A stretch of DNA of 64,000 bases from Cepaea nemoralis (GCA_014155875.1 JACEFZ010013534.1:1159501-1223500), one strand, 5' to 3'. Counted from the stretch's first letter, positions 45,659-58,731 are shown. Notes: generated from the sequence alone by a model not told the origin. Made by a program: numbers and translations.

Positions 45659-47364
45659 TGTCGCTTATTTTCCCGGGAGGAAAGTGGAATCAACAAGCAC
45701 ATCTTCAAGCGTATTATCTTTTGGGATTATTGACTGACTTCTGTCTACACTCCTCCCTTCTGTCTTCCCTTCCATATATCTATTCCTTTCTCTCTCTCTA
45801 TTATTCCCTCAACACATACTCCGACAACAGTTCCTTTCAACGATTAATAAAATATTTATTAATAAAAACTATGTCTGGTGTATGTATGGGCTGTGTAAGC
45901 GTAGTTGACAATGTATTCTATTGTTGGTGCAAGAATGAACTCGTAATATCTAGCAGCGATATCACATCTCGCCCAATCACTCTGCCAAACCACCGGACAT
46001 CACATAAAACAGGAAAGGTCTCACCCTGGATGCTCCGTATGCTTGAGTCTGATGGTAAATCCGTTATTGAACGAAACAAAACTGTTCACCACTGGATCAC
46101 CGTAACGTAATAATATTCCAGTAAGTCTATGACTTCGCCCGAGTCTGTTTATGAAATTAATTATCCAACACCGGAAAAACCACATCACCACAGTTCTGCA
46201 TATTGTCTCTAATGAGTAGCAATGTTTTTACTTGTCTATTGTTTCTTTACTATGCATACTATGCATACAAGACGTATGTAGTTTTATTTTGCTTTGCTTT
46301 CTGCAAACATATCTTTCTTTTTCCATTATTACTTTGGGTATCTGTATCTTCTTTTCTTCTATTTCAAAGTTCCTTTAAAAGTATAGTTTATGTCGTATTT
46401 GACCCTGTCTAAGTTATTCCTTGGTTTATTGAGGTATTTGCTCTCCCCACAAATGAAATGCCTTGAGTTTATCAATAAAGCTTTTTCCTGTATACAAGAC
46501 GTATGTGTCTATCTTCTCTGATATATCCGGATGGGAGTTTGAACCTGTGAGAAGTATAACATATCAAGTGATAAGCGTCTGCCACTTAATACTACTTATG
46601 CAAGTGTCCTTTTCCAGCCGTAATGACAAGGCTTCCGAAGTAAACACCAACATAAGACATATGAATTCACCAAAGTCTAAACTATACACTAATAGAAAGC
46701 AATGGTAAACGCTATGCACACACATCTATTTCCTTATGCTAAAACTATTACCCTAAGGTTTTAATACCTTATATATTCACTTATCCTCCCGGAATCGAAA
46801 TTAATAATTAAACACATCGGCACTAATATCTCATTGCTTTAAACAATATGGGACTATAATTTCTTTCCCACACCTGGGAGTAATAGATATCTCTGTCCAG
46901 TTTGGAACACACACTAATCAAGAAACCCCACTTTCTACTATTTATATTGGGCCTCCCGTTCTTCCGTGATTGTTTGATGTCCATACATCAACAGTCGCAT
47001 CTTGACGTATCCTGTACATCACAAGGCGGTGAAATCACGGAGTGATTAGTTGCTCGTTTCATCTGTTGTTACGCTGTTCCCTGAGTTCCCCGTACGCGAA
47101 TACTTCAAAGCATCCTAACTCGTTGACCGGTTTCTCCGTTCATTTTTCCCCAACATGATATCCCCGGGTCCCCGTGTCCGTACGATCCGATCGTCAAGCA
47201 ATGAACTCTGCGAACACCTGCATCCTATTTTTATATTCGTAGGTCAAGGATCTTTTATTCGTCCTCATCTCAGAATGAAGTACACACTTGTTAACCCTCC
47301 TCCTACATTGTATTTTGATATGTAAGTTATCAAGGAATCACTAAACTATCATCATTCTGTGACA
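45659..47364 (+). mobile_element. Solo LTR (1,706 bp)
   Basis: Begins TGTCGC, ends GTGACA (TGTC/GACA inverted ends), and is flanked by the 5-bp direct repeat ATCAG (45654-45658 and 47365-47369). The LINE reading resumes on the other side at GCLKTKD. No gene is inside; a polyadenylation-type AATAAA occurs near 46473. A solo LTR is the usual product of recombination between two LTRs. A different transposon with a 5-bp duplication is possible. Strand unknown. Confidence 0.7.
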
Positions 47365-47369
47365 ATCAG

Positions 47370-47986
47370 CAGGCTGCCTAAAGACAAAAGATTTAAGAGT
47401 CATAATAGAAAAAGATCAGATTTTACATGTATGGTCAGATTACGTGAAAACTCTTTATGACGATAACAGAGACGAACAGTATGATGTTCAAAATAATAAT
47501 GAAAGAACAGCAATTTTGAAGATGGAAGTTAAGAATGCTCCTAACCATATGAAATATGGCAATACTCCTGGTTCAGACAGCGTCACAACAGAACTGATTA
47601 ATGCTTTAGAAGAATAAGGAATAGATAAAGTTACCATTCTGCTTAATACAATATATGATACTGGAAATATACCTCATGAATTGTGTAATTCTGTATTTAT
47701 TGCAATCCCAAAGAAATCAGTAGCCTTGGAATGTGATCAACATCGAACAATTAGTATAATGAGTCACATCACGAAGATTTTGCTAAGAATTATCATGCAA
47801 AGAGTTAGGAGGAAAATACAACCTGAAATAGGAGAAGAACAATGTGGATTTGTAGAAGGCAAGGGTACAGTAAATACTGTGTATATATTTAGAACCGTAT
47901 TCGAACGTTCTATAGAAGTAAACAAAGATCGACACCTTTGCTTTATTGATTACACAAAGGCATTCGATAAAGTTAGACATTTTGAC
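47370..47986 (+). pseudogene. RTE-like LINE: reverse transcriptase, first part
   Basis: Reads VIIEKDQILHVWSDYVKTLY, then after a stop near 47620 FIAIPKKSVALECDQHRTIS, EEQCGFVEGKGTVN and CFIDYTKAFDKVRH (motif A). The foldback element interrupts just after HFDIIRML. Confidence 0.83.
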
Positions 47987-47998
47987 ATAATAAGGATG

Positions 47999-49369
47999 TT
48001 GATTATTTGGTTGTTTCGGGATTTGAAATTTAAATATTGAGCACAACCCACTACTGGCAACACTAATCGTATTCTGGTATGAACCTAAGGCCTATCCACG
48101 TCAATATGGAAGCGCTATACTTGAGTTTCGCTCTCGTTTGAGCTCGTCAGTAGTGCATATCCCTGACCGGATCCGGAAACAAGCCCCGGATCACTGGCAT
48201 GTGAAGCGGGTGTGTAACCATGCGGCACACGCAGGACACGCCAAATTATCATAACATAATATTACAACGTCACCCATCGTAGGCTATGCTCAAGATTGCC
48301 CAATCGCCGAGACTGACGTTCGTCAATCGATGTGGACTCGAACGATCAGGATTTCTCACTGGCAAGGAACACCAGGCTTCCTAAAATCCAATGAGTAATA
48401 ATCAAATTGATTATTTGGTTGTTTCGGGATTTGAAATTTAAATATTGAGCGCAACCCACTACTGCCAACACTGATCGTATTCTGGTATGAACCTAAGACC
48501 TATCCACGTCAACATGGAAGCACTATACTTGAGTTTTGCTCTCGTTTGAGCTCGTCAGTAGTGCATATCCCTGACCGGATCCGGAAACAAGCCCCGGATC
48601 ACTGGCATGTGAAGCGGGTGTGTATACACGCGGCACACGCTGAACACGCCAAATTATCATAACAGAATATTACTACGTCACCCATCGTAGGCTATGCTCA
48701 AGATTTCCCAATCGCCGCGACTGACGTCAGTCAATCTGTTATGATAATTTGGCGTGTCCAGCGTGTGCCGCATGGTTACACACCCGCTTCACATGCCAGT
48801 GATCCGGGGCTTGTTTCCGGATCCGGTCAGGGATATGCACTATTGACGAGCTCAAACGAGAGCGAAACTCAAGTATAGTGCTTCCATATTGACGTGGATA
48901 GGCCTTAGGTTCATACCAGAATACGATCAGTGTTGCCAGTAGTGGGTTGTGCTCAATATTTAAATGTCAACTCCCGAAACAACCAAATAATAAATTTGAT
49001 TATTGCTCACTGAATTTTAGGAGGCCTGGTGTTCCTTGCCAGTGAGAAGTCCTGATCGTTCGGGTCCACATCGATTGACGGACGTCAGTCGCGGCGATTG
49101 GGCAATCTTGAGCATAGCCTACGATGGGTGACGTTGTAATATTCTGTTATGATAATTTGGAGTGTCCAGCGTGTGCCGCATGGTTACACACCCGCTTCAC
49201 ATGCCAGTGATCCGGGGCTTGTTTCCGGATCCGGTCAGGGATATGTACTACTGACGAGCTCAACCGAGAGCGAAACTCAAGTATAGTGCTTCCATATTGA
49301 CGTGGATAGGCCTTAGGTTCATACCAGAATACGATCAGTGTTGCCAGTAGTGGGTTGTGCTCAATATTT
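47999..49369. mobile_element. Foldback (MULE-like) element of four repeat arms, 12-bp target duplication
   Basis: Flanked by ATAATAAGGATG at 47987-47998 and 49370-49381. Inside are four copies of one sequence of up to 408 bp: two direct (from 47999 and 48407, the second truncated) and two inverted (about 48737-48990 and 48991-49369, the last lacking the outer 34 bp). Shared blocks include TATTGAGCACAACCCACTAC, TCCCTGACCGGATCCGGAAA and CACTGGCATGTGAAGCGGGT. The whole can fold into a very long hairpin. There is no coding frame. Target duplications of 9-12 bp and long inverted repeats are typical of Mutator-like and Foldback transposons. Confidence 0.85.
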
Positions 49370-49381
49370 ATAATAAGGATG

Positions 49382-50394
49382 CTTGAAGATCTTCAAATTG
49401 ATGGAAAAGACCTTAGACTTGTAAGAAACATATATTGGAAACAACAAGCTGCGATAAGAGTTGATAATGAAGTAGGCCAATATCTGCCTATTAAAAGAGG
49501 TGCGAGACAGGGATGTGTAATGTCTCCAGAACTGTTTTCCCTGTACAGTGAAAGTATTTTCAGAAATATTGAAGATATGGAAGGAATCAACATTGGGGAA
49601 CGATGCATCAATAACATTAGATATGCAGAGGATACAGTCTTTATTGCAGACAATGAACAGGACCTGCAACATTTAGTAGATGCGGTTGTTACACACAGTG
49701 AACAATTAGGGCTAGAATTAAATTGTAAAAAGCCACAGATTGTTGTCGTCACTAGGAAGAACGAAATACCACAATGCAATATACAAGTAAATGGGAATAT
49801 TCTTCAACAAGTGAATAGGTACAATTATCTAGGAACAGTAATAACATCTGATGGGGGATGAATTGAAGAGATTAGATCAAGAATCGCCATGGCAAAAGCA
49901 GCCTTTAGCAAGATGAAAAACATATTGACCAATAAAAATATGTCAATTGAAACGAGAAAAAGAGTGTTGGGGTGCTACATAGAACCTGTACTTTTATATG
50001 GATGTGAAGCTTGGACAATGAGCAGTCAAGCTGAAACACATCTGATGGCTGTAGAAATGTGGTTTCTGAGGAAAATGCAAAGAATACCATGGACAGCCAG
50101 GAAGACGAATGAACAAGTCCTTCAAGAAACAAATGAAGATCGTAAACTAATTAGAGACATTAGACGTAGACAGCCACAATTTTTTGGGCATGTTATGAGA
50201 AGAAATGATTTGGAGAACTTGGTGACAACTGGTAAGATCGAAGGGAAAATACCAAGGGGAAGACCGAGAAGCAAATACCTGGATAGCTTGGCCTCGTGGC
50301 ATGGTCGAGACAATAACACGGAGCTGATCTACGACTCTGGTTATCGAGTGAGATGGCAAAACATGACCGCCCACGCTTATCGGTATAGCTCATG
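49382..50394 (+). pseudogene. RTE-like LINE: reverse transcriptase, second part, and tail
   Basis: Continues with KRGARQGCVMSPELFSLYSE and the catalytic box NIRYAEDTVFIADN, in which YADD has become YAED. A stop at 49861 is followed by a second frame with LLYGCEAWTMSSQAETHLMA, MQRIPWTARKTNEQVLQETN and GHVMRRNDLENLVTTGKIEG. The protein stops a few bases before the (ATGG)n tail. Confidence 0.83.
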
Positions 50395-50562
<168 letters not shown>

Positions 50563-50984
50563 TCAAACAGGCAGAATGGTAAATACAATCTGGTGTTATC
50601 AACATATCCTAAGAAATAAAGTATAAAAAATAATTATCTACAGCTCCTTGGAAGTAAAGTATAAAAATAACCATGATGCTTTGGCCAGCAAACACGTCTT
50701 CAAATTGTCTTAACTGGCACATTGAATGACGTGCAGACAGGGCATAAAGTTAACTTGGCCGATTGAAAGAATTCATTTGCCCAAAAATAGACTGTTTTGT
50801 TCAAGGGAGGTTAATTCCTATGAGCTTTTCAGACAAAGGTCTTAGAATTGGTTGTGTCCAAGATAAAACAGAGGGACATCATAAAATTCTAATTTTAAAT
50901 GCTGATGTGTCTGGGTCTTTGTGGACATGTCAAAAAGGACAACTAGGGCATGGGTGGTAAACAGGCATAGTCACTTCTCTTAAC
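50563..50984. other. Unrecognised sequence before Sat-C
   Basis: A 65-codon frame (50763-50960, +) with two Cys pairs and no recognised family. Nothing else seen. Confidence 0.4.
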
Positions 50985-53900
50985 ATGGTAGTGGGTAACT
51001 TTGACATGGTAGTGGGTGACTTTGACATGCTAGTGGGGGACATGGTAGTGGGTGACATGGTAGTGGGTGACATGGTAGTGGGTGACATGGTAGTGGGTGA
51101 CATGGTAGTGGGTGACATGGTAGTGGGTGACATAGTAGTGGGTGACATAGTAGTGGGTGACATAGTAGTGGGTGACATAGTAGTGGGTGCCAAGGTAGTG
51201 GGTGACATGGTAGTGGGTGACTTTGACATGCTAGTGGGGGACATGGTAGTGGGTGACATGGTAGTGGGTGACATAGTAGTGGGTGACATAGTAGTGGGTG
51301 ACATTGTAGTGGGTGACTTTGACATGCTAGTGGGGGACATGGTAGTGGGTGACATAGTAGTGGGTACATGGTAGTGGGGGACATGGTAGTGGGTGACATG
51401 GTAGTGGGTGACATGGTAGTGGGTGACATAGTAGTGGGTGACATATTAGTGAATGACATGGTAGTGGGTGACATAGTAGTGGGTGACATAGTAGTGGGTG
51501 ACATGGTAGTGGGTGACATAGTAGTGGGTGACATGGTAGTGATTGACATAGTTGTGGGTGACATGGTAGTGGGTGACATGGTAGTGGGTGACATGGTAGT
51601 GGGTGACATAGTAGTGGGTGACATGGTAGTGGGTGACATAGTAGTGGGTGACATGGTAGTGGGTGACATGGTAGTGGGTGACATGGTAGTGGGTGACATG
51701 GTAGTGGGTGACATGGTAGTGGGGAACATGGTATTGGGTGACATGGTAGTGGGTGACATGGTAGTGGGTGACATAGTAGTGGGTGACATGGTAATGGGTG
51801 ACATAGTAGTGGGTGACATAGTAGTGAGTGACATGGTAGTTGGTGACATAGTAGTGGGTGACATGGTAGTGAGTGACATGGTAGTGGGTGACATAGTAGT
51901 GGGTGACATGGTAGTGGGTGACATGGTAGTGAGTGACATGGTAGTGGGTGACATAGTAGTGGGTGACATGGTAGTGGGTGACATGGTAGTGGGTGACATA
52001 GTAGTGGGTGACATGGTAGTGGGTGACATAGTAGTGGGTGACATGGTAGTGGGTGACATAGTAGTGAGTGACATGGTAGTGGGTGACATGGTAGTGGGTG
52101 ACATGGTAGTGGGTGACATGGTAGTGGGTGACATAGTAGTAGGTGACATGGTAGTGGGTGACATAGTAGTGGGTGACATGGTAGTGGGTGACATGGTAGT
52201 GGGTGACATGGTAGTGGGTGACATGGTAGTGAGTGACATGGTAGTGGGTGACATAGTAGTGGGTGACATGGTAGTGGGTGACATGGTAGTGGGTGACATG
52301 GTAGTGGGTGACATGGTAGTGGGTGACATGGTAGTGGGTGACATAGTAGTGGGTGACATGGTAGTGGGTGACATGGTAGTGGGTGACATGGTAGTGGGTG
52401 ACATAGTAGTGGGTGACATAGTAGTGGGTGACATAGTAGTGGGTGACATGGTAGTTTTGACATGGTAGTGGGTGACATTGTAGTGGGTGACATGGTAGTG
52501 GGTGACATGGTAGTGGGTGACATAGTAGTGGGTGACATAGTAGTGGGTGACATGGTAGTGGGTGACATGGTAGTGGGGGACATGGTAGTGGGTGACATGG
52601 TAGTGGGTGACATGGTAGTGGGTGACATAGTAGTGGGTGACATAGTAGTGGGTGACATGGTAATGGGTGACATAGTAGTGGGTGACATGGTAGTGGGTGA
52701 CATGGTAGTGGGTGACATGGTAGTGGGTGACATAGTAGTGGGTGACATGGTAGTGGGTGACATGGTAGTGGGTGACATGGTAGTGGGTGACATGGTAGTG
52801 GGTGACATGGTAGTGAGTGACATGGTAGTGGGTGACATAGTAGTGGGTGACATGGTAGGCGGTGACATGGTAGTGGGTGACTTTGACATGCTAGTGGGGG
52901 ACATGGTAGTAGGTTACATGGTAGTGGGTGACATGGTAGTGGGTGACATTGTAGTGGGTGACATAGTAGTGGGTGACATAGTAGTGGGTGACATGGTAGT
53001 GGGTGACATAGTAGTGGGTGACATGGTAGTGGGTGACATGGTAGTGGGTGACATAGTAGTGGGTGACATGGTAGTGGGTGACATGGTATTGGGTGACATG
53101 GTAGTGGGTGACATGGTAGTGGGTGACATAGTAGTGGGTGACATAGTAGTGGGTGACATAGTAGGGGGTGACATGGTAGTGGGTGACTTTGACATGCTAG
53201 TGGAGGACATGGTAGTGGGTGACATGGTAGTGGGTGACATGGTAGTGGGTGACATGGTAGTGGGTGACATGGTAGTGGGTGACATGGTAGTGGGTGACAT
53301 GGTAGTGGGTGACATAGTAGTGGGTGCCAAGGTAGTGGGTGACATGGTAGTGGGTGACATAGTAGTGGGTGACATAGTAGTGGGTGACATGGTAGTGGGT
53401 GACATGGTAGTGGGTGACATGGTAGTGAGTGACATGGTAGTGGGTGACATAGTAGTGGGTGACATGGTAGTCGGTGACATGGTAGTGGGTGACATGTTAG
53501 TGGGTGACATGGTAGTGGGTGCCAAGGTGGTGGGTGCCAAGATGGTGGGTGACATGGTAGTGGGTGACATAGTAGTGAGTGACATGGTAGTGGGTGACAT
53601 GGTAGTGGGTGACATTGTAGTGGGTGACATGGTAGTGGGTGACATAGTAAAGGGTGACATGGTAGTGGGTGACATGGTAGTGGGTGACATAGTAGTGGGT
53701 GACATGGTAGTGGGTGACATGGTAGTGGGTGACATGGTAGTGGCTGACATGGTAGTGGGCGACATGGTAGTGGGTGACATGGTAGTGAGTGACATAGTAG
53801 TGGGTGACATGGTAGTGGGTGCCAACTTAGTGGGTGACATGGTAGTGGGTGACATGGTAGTGGGTGGCATGGTAGTGGGTGACATGGTAGTGGGTGACAT

Positions 53901-55940
53901 GGTAGTGGGTGACATGGTAGTGATGCCAAGGTAGTGGGTGCCATTGTAGTGGGTGACCTGGTAGTGGGTGACATGGTAGTGGGTGGCATGGTAGTTTTGT
54001 GACATGGTAGTGGGTGACATGGTAGTGGGTGACATGGTAGTGGGTGCCAAGGTAGTGGGTGCCATTGTAGTGGGTGACCTGGTAGTGGGTGACATGTAGT
54101 GGGTGACATGGTAGTTGGTGACATTGTAGTGGGTGCCAAGGTAGTGGGTGACCTGGTAGTGGGTGACATGGTAGTGGGTGAAATTGTAGTGGGTGACATG
54201 GTAGTGTCTGACAGTGTAGTGGGTGACATTGTAGTGGGTGACCTGGTAGTGGGTGACATGGTAGTGGGTGACATGTAGTGGGTGACATGGTAGTGGGTGA
54301 CATGGTAGTGGGTGCCAAGGTAGTGGGTGACCTGGTAGTGGGTGACATGGTAGTGGGTGACATGATAGTGGGTGACATTGTAGTGGGTGCCAAGGTAGTG
54401 GCTGACATTGTAGTGTGTGACCTGGTAGTGGGTGACATTGTAGTGGGTGACAAGGTAGTGGGTGACATAGTAGTGGGTGACATGGTAGCTGGTGACAAGG
54501 TAGTTTATTACATTGTTGTGGGTGACCTTTTAGTGGGTGACATGGCAGTGGGTGACATTGTTGTGGGTGACCTGGTAGTGGGTGACATGGCAGTGGGTGC
54601 CAAGGTAGTGGATGACAAGGTAGTGGGTGCCATTGTAGTGGGTGACCTGGTAGTGGGTGACATGGTAGTGGGTGACATGGTAGTGGGTGACATTGTAGTG
54701 GGTGACATAGTAGTGGGTGACATGGTAGTGGGTGACATGGTAGTGGGTGACAAGGTAGTGGGTGACATAATAGTGGGTGACATGGTAGCTGGTGACATGG
54801 TAGTGGGTGACATAGTAGTGGGTGACATGGTAGTGGGTGACATGGTATTGGGTGACATTGTTGTGGGTGACCTGGTAGTGGGTGACATGGCAGTGGGTGA
54901 CATCGTAGTGTGTGACATGGTAGTGGGTGACATGGTAGTGGGTGACATGGTAGTGGGTGACATGGTAGTGGGTGACATGGTAGTGGGTGACATCGTAGCG
55001 TGTGACATAGTAGTGGGTGACATGGTAGTGGGTGATGTTTTAGTGGGTGACAAGGTAGTGGTTGACTTGGTAGTGAGTGACATAGTAGTGGGTGACATTA
55101 TAGTGGGTGACATGCTTGTGGGTGACATGGTATGGGCGACATGGTATTGGGTGACATGGTAGTGGAAGACTTGGTATTGAGTGACATGCTTGTGGGTGAC
55201 ATGGTAGTGGGTGACATGGTAGTGGGTGACATGGTAGTGGGTTACATCGTAGCGTGTGACATGGTAGTGGAAGACTTGGTATTGAGTGATATGGCAGTGG
55301 GTGATGTTTTAGTCGGTGACAAGGTAGTGGTTGACTTGGTATTGAGTGACATGGTAGTGGGTGACATGGTAGTGGGTGACATGGTAGTGGGTGACATGGT
55401 AGTGGGTGACATGGTAGTGGGTAATATGGTAGTGGGTGATGTTTCAGTGGGTTAAAAGGTAGTGGTTGACTTGGTAGTGAGTGACATAGTAGTAGGTGAC
55501 ATGGTAGTGGGTGACATGCTTGTGGGTGACATGGTAGTGGGTGACATAGTAGTTGGTGACATGGTAGTGGGTGATATGGTAGTGGGTGACATGCTTGTGG
55601 GTGACATGGTAGTGGGTGACATAGTAGTGGGTGACATGGTAGTGGATGATATGGCAGTGGGTGACATGCTTGTGGGTGACATGGTAGTGGGTGATGTTTT
55701 AGTGGGTGACAAGGTTGTGGTTGACTTGGTAGTGAGTGACATGATAGTGGGTGACATGATAGTGGGTGACATGTTAGTGGGTGACAGGGTAGTGGGTGAC
55801 ATGTCAGTGGATGTCATGTTAGTAGGTGACAATATAGTGTTTGACATGGTTGTATGTGACATGTTAGTGTGATATGGTAGTGGGTGACATGGTACTGGGT
55901 GCCATGATAGTGGGTGACATTGTATTGGGTATCATATAAT
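50985..55940 (+). repeat. Sat-C tandem repeat (15-bp unit, about 330 copies)
   Basis: The unit is GTAGTGGGTGACATG, with common variants ACATAG, ACATTG, GCCAAG, and, to the right of 55.0 kb, TGATGTTTTAGTGGGTGAC and ACATGCTTGTGGGTG. A recurrent 24-bp insertion type (GACTTTGACATGCTAGTGGG) marks sub-blocks at about 51.02, 51.23, 51.32, 52.88 and 53.19 kb. Homogeneity is highest at 51.4-53.5 kb and falls to the right. It is free of stops in several frames, giving Val-Val-Gly-Asp, Ser-Pro-Thr-Thr and Cys-His-Pro-Leu repeat frames, none of which I regard as genes. Confidence 0.95.
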
Positions 55941-57327
55941 GGACTGATGTCCCAAGCCTCACGATAGATGGTAGAAGCGTCAACAGAGAGAACAAACTGA
56001 AGTATCTGGGAATCACATTTGACACGAGCCTGTCCTTCAAGGACCATGTGGAGTCGGTTGTGACAAGATCTCAAAAGGGACAAAGTCGGTTGTGACAAGA
56101 TCTCAATGCACTTAAAACTATGGCAGCAATGGACACAGAGCAGAGAATGCTTTTCACACTATACCAGCACTTGATCCTCTCAGTGATTGATTATGGACTA
56201 GGACTGCTCACTATCTCAAAGTGTCACTTGGTGAAATTAGAGCGCATACAGAACGAAGCTATGCGGGCCAATTTGGGATGCATCAGAGACACCCCAGTAG
56301 TGTGTACGCCTTACATTCTTGGTTTGCTGACTGTTGCTGGTAGGCTCAAGGTGATGCAGGCGAAGGCATACCTCATAGTAGCTGCAGACACAGATCACCC
56401 GTTGCACGAGGCGCGAGACGAAGTTAAGGGTCAGAGACTGATAAGAGAGAAATCATGGATGGCTCAGGCGGAGGATACGATCAGACAGGTGTGCATCTTG
56501 GAGAACATTAAGCGAGGAGAGGAGTGGGTCAGAGTGCCAGCGGAGCAGTCAGACTTGTGCAAAGTTATAATCACATTGAGCCGGGAGTGCAGGGAGTGGC
56601 CAGCAGGGGCCACGAAAGTGGAAATCCAGCAACTAATTCAGGATAATGCTCGCCCGGGCGATGTGATTATATATACATATGGTTCGGTGTTGAGAGGCAG
56701 GAGAAGTGCCTGGTTTTTTTTTTAGCAAAAGCTAATGGTCGCCGTTTGGTGCAGGAGAGCCTGGCATATGATACCCCAACATCTAGCTTAAGAATGGAGG
56801 TGGTCGGTGCAGCATTCCGCTGAATGGAGAATACGATACACACATACACATCGTGATTGTAACTGACTCAGAAAGCATGCTGAGTAGGGTCAGGACAGGC
56901 AAATTTCGTGCAGAGTGGTCTGCTTCGTTTCGGAAGTCATGGGTGACAAGCATCGTCTGGATCTTTTCTCCGCGGCATGCTGGTGTGCTGGGGAATTAAC
57001 AGGCGGACAGATTGGCTGGCTCTGCAAAACTTGGTGGAGTATTGATGCATGATAAGGCAGACGTGGTTGCGGCCTTGTTGGAGCACGTGTACACCTCGGA
57101 GCAGCAAATGGATCACCATGGTCTGGCAACAATGCGACAGCGAGGGGTGACGAGGGGATCTGGCAGACGATCGACGCTCAGAGGGAAGGCGAGACGGACA
57201 TATAATTAGATTGCTACTGGTACTATTGGTGTTGGAACTCTTCGCTGGCTGCTGGGGATGAGGACGGAGCGCTTATAGGAATGCCCCGAATGCTGTGATG
57301 CCGGTTCCTCAATCAATCAATCAATCA
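55941..57327 (+). mobile_element. RNase H-bearing LINE, 5'-truncated, inside Sat-C
   Basis: The element begins in the polymerase thumb (LKYLGITFDTSLSFKDHVES) and continues with a frame at 56120-56725 (LYQHLILSVIDYGLGLL, KLERIQNEAMR, RDTPVVCTPYILGLL). It then reaches RNase H opening GDVIIYTYGSVLRG, where the first catalytic Asp of TDGS is replaced by Tyr. Poly-T and frame changes follow, with VIVTDSESMLSRV and FSPRHAGVLGN still readable. It ends in (AATC)n at 57312-57328. It is the same family as 1719-2520. Satellite on both sides shows it landed in an existing array. A 36-bp duplication (AGTCGGTTGTGACAAGATCT) is present near 56052-56106. Confidence 0.82.
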
Positions 57328-57945
57328 TAAAATGGATGACATGGTAGTGGGTAGCATTTAGTGGATGACGTGGTATTGGTATCATTTACGGGATGACATG
57401 GTATTGGGTATCATTTAGTGGATAACACGGTTTTGGGTATCATTTATTGGATGATATGGTATTGTGTATCATTTAGTGGATGACATGGTATTGGGTATCA
57501 TTTAGTGTATGACATGGTATTGAATAACATTTAGTGGATGACATGGTATCGGGTATCATTTTGTTAATGACATGGTATTGTGTATCGTTTAGTGGATGGC
57601 ATGGTATTGGGCATTATTTAGTGGATGACATGGTATTGGGTATCATTTAATGGATGTCATGATATTTGGTATCATTTAGTGAGTGACATGGTATTGGGTA
57701 TCATTTAGTGGATGATATGATTTTGGGTATTATTTAGTGGGTGACATGGTATTGTGTATCATTTTGTGGATGACATGATATTGGGTATTATGTAGGAGAT
57801 GACATGGTATTGGGTATCATTTAGTGGATGACATGGTATTGGGTATCATTTAGTGGATGACATGGTATTGGGTATCATTTAGTGGATGACATGGTATTGG
57901 GTATCATTTAGTGGATGACATGATAGTGGTTGACATGGTAAATAT
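57328..57945 (+). repeat. Sat-C derived array, 29-bp unit
   Basis: The unit is GATGACATGGTATTGGGTAT plus CATTTAGTG (29 bp), about 20 copies. It aligns to two adjacent 15-mers of Sat-C (GTGACATGGTAGTGG twice) with one base lost and several substitutions. It therefore looks like a diverged dimer that was re-amplified on the far side of the LINE. Confidence 0.88.
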
Positions 57946-57959
57946 CAAACCTGCCGCCT

Positions 57960-58135
57960 GTACTTTCCAGGAAATTTCTCCTTACCTTTGTAACGTCGAA
58001 TGGTGATCACAGATAGCTGACAATAAATCCCCTGCCTTGAAGAGGCTTTAAACTCATGATCACCGGACTTCCAGGCAAGCGTGCTAGCCACTGCTCTACC
58101 TCGGATCCCGTGGTCATCTGGTGGCAGACCTTTAT
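57960..58135 (-). mobile_element. tRNA-like SINE, family E
   Basis: The minus strand reads CCGAGGTAGAGCAGTGGCTA (A-box region), then a TGATCATGAGTTTAAAGCC stretch in B-box position. It lacks a clean GGTTCGA box, so the tRNA origin is tentative. No second copy found. Confidence 0.5.
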
Positions 58136-58339
58136 CGTTATGATCAAATACCATTTGAGTGTTGCTGGGTTAACGGTACGCCGCTCGACTGCTTCCTCTT
58201 CGCCTTCTGTCCTTTATCCTCTATTATAGCATGTTCTCGTTACCATCTCGCGCAAAGCCGTCCTAGCTTGTACGATGTCTGGTAACTATTTCCTCTTCAT
58301 ATTATCTATCTCTGTAATTCTCTTCTCTGTGTGGTATTT

Positions 58340-58344
<5 letters not shown>
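58136..58344. other. Intronic sequence, nothing recognised
   Basis: No coding or repeat signal. Confidence 0.5.

Positions 58345-58413
<69 letters not shown>
58345..58413 (+). repeat. (CT)n microsatellite
   Basis: About 34 uninterrupted CT units. Confidence 0.95.
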
Positions 58414-58418
<5 letters not shown>

Positions 58419-58731
58419 CATTTACTCTGTGGGATTTAGTGGAAGGACTTTCTAGTTACACTTGTATTATGTTTTCCCAATGTGTCTTTGCCAGCGCCCG
58501 CGTCTTTCCTTCACCTCTTCGTTGGCTGGAATCTGTCTAGTTCTCTCTCTAAGCTCGGCATGGGTAATCCCGTCTGACTATTTTAGCACTGCCATTCCCC
58601 CCTCCCCCACCCCCGTCTGACCTGCCAGGATATTTGCTTGTACCCTGTTGAGGAGGATGGCTCAACGCCGGAGTTATATTTTCAAAGCACCACTCTCATA
58701 AAAGGCGCTTCTCAAATTTGCAAGTCGCTCC

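Larger units (their letters stand above)
44462..50394 (+). mobile_element. RTE-like LINE with nested solo LTR and foldback insertions
   Basis: A plus-strand copy of the 9.1-11.9 kb family. The endonuclease starts at NIWNVRTMN near 44474, and the element ends in an (ATGG)n tail at 50388-50394. About 2.9 kb of LINE is spread over 5.9 kb because of two insertions: 45659-47364 (solo LTR) and 47999-49369 (foldback element). The (ATGG)n tail runs straight into a (TA)n/(GA)n microsatellite. Confidence 0.88.

Noticed and set aside
50985..55872. Long Val-Gly-Asp, Ser-Pro-Thr and Cys-His-Pro-Leu repeat frames as mucin-like or structural proteins
   Set aside because: They occupy several frames and both strands of one 15-bp satellite. 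Openness follows from a stop-free unit length divisible by three, and no start context, splice site or unique flanking domain supports any of them.
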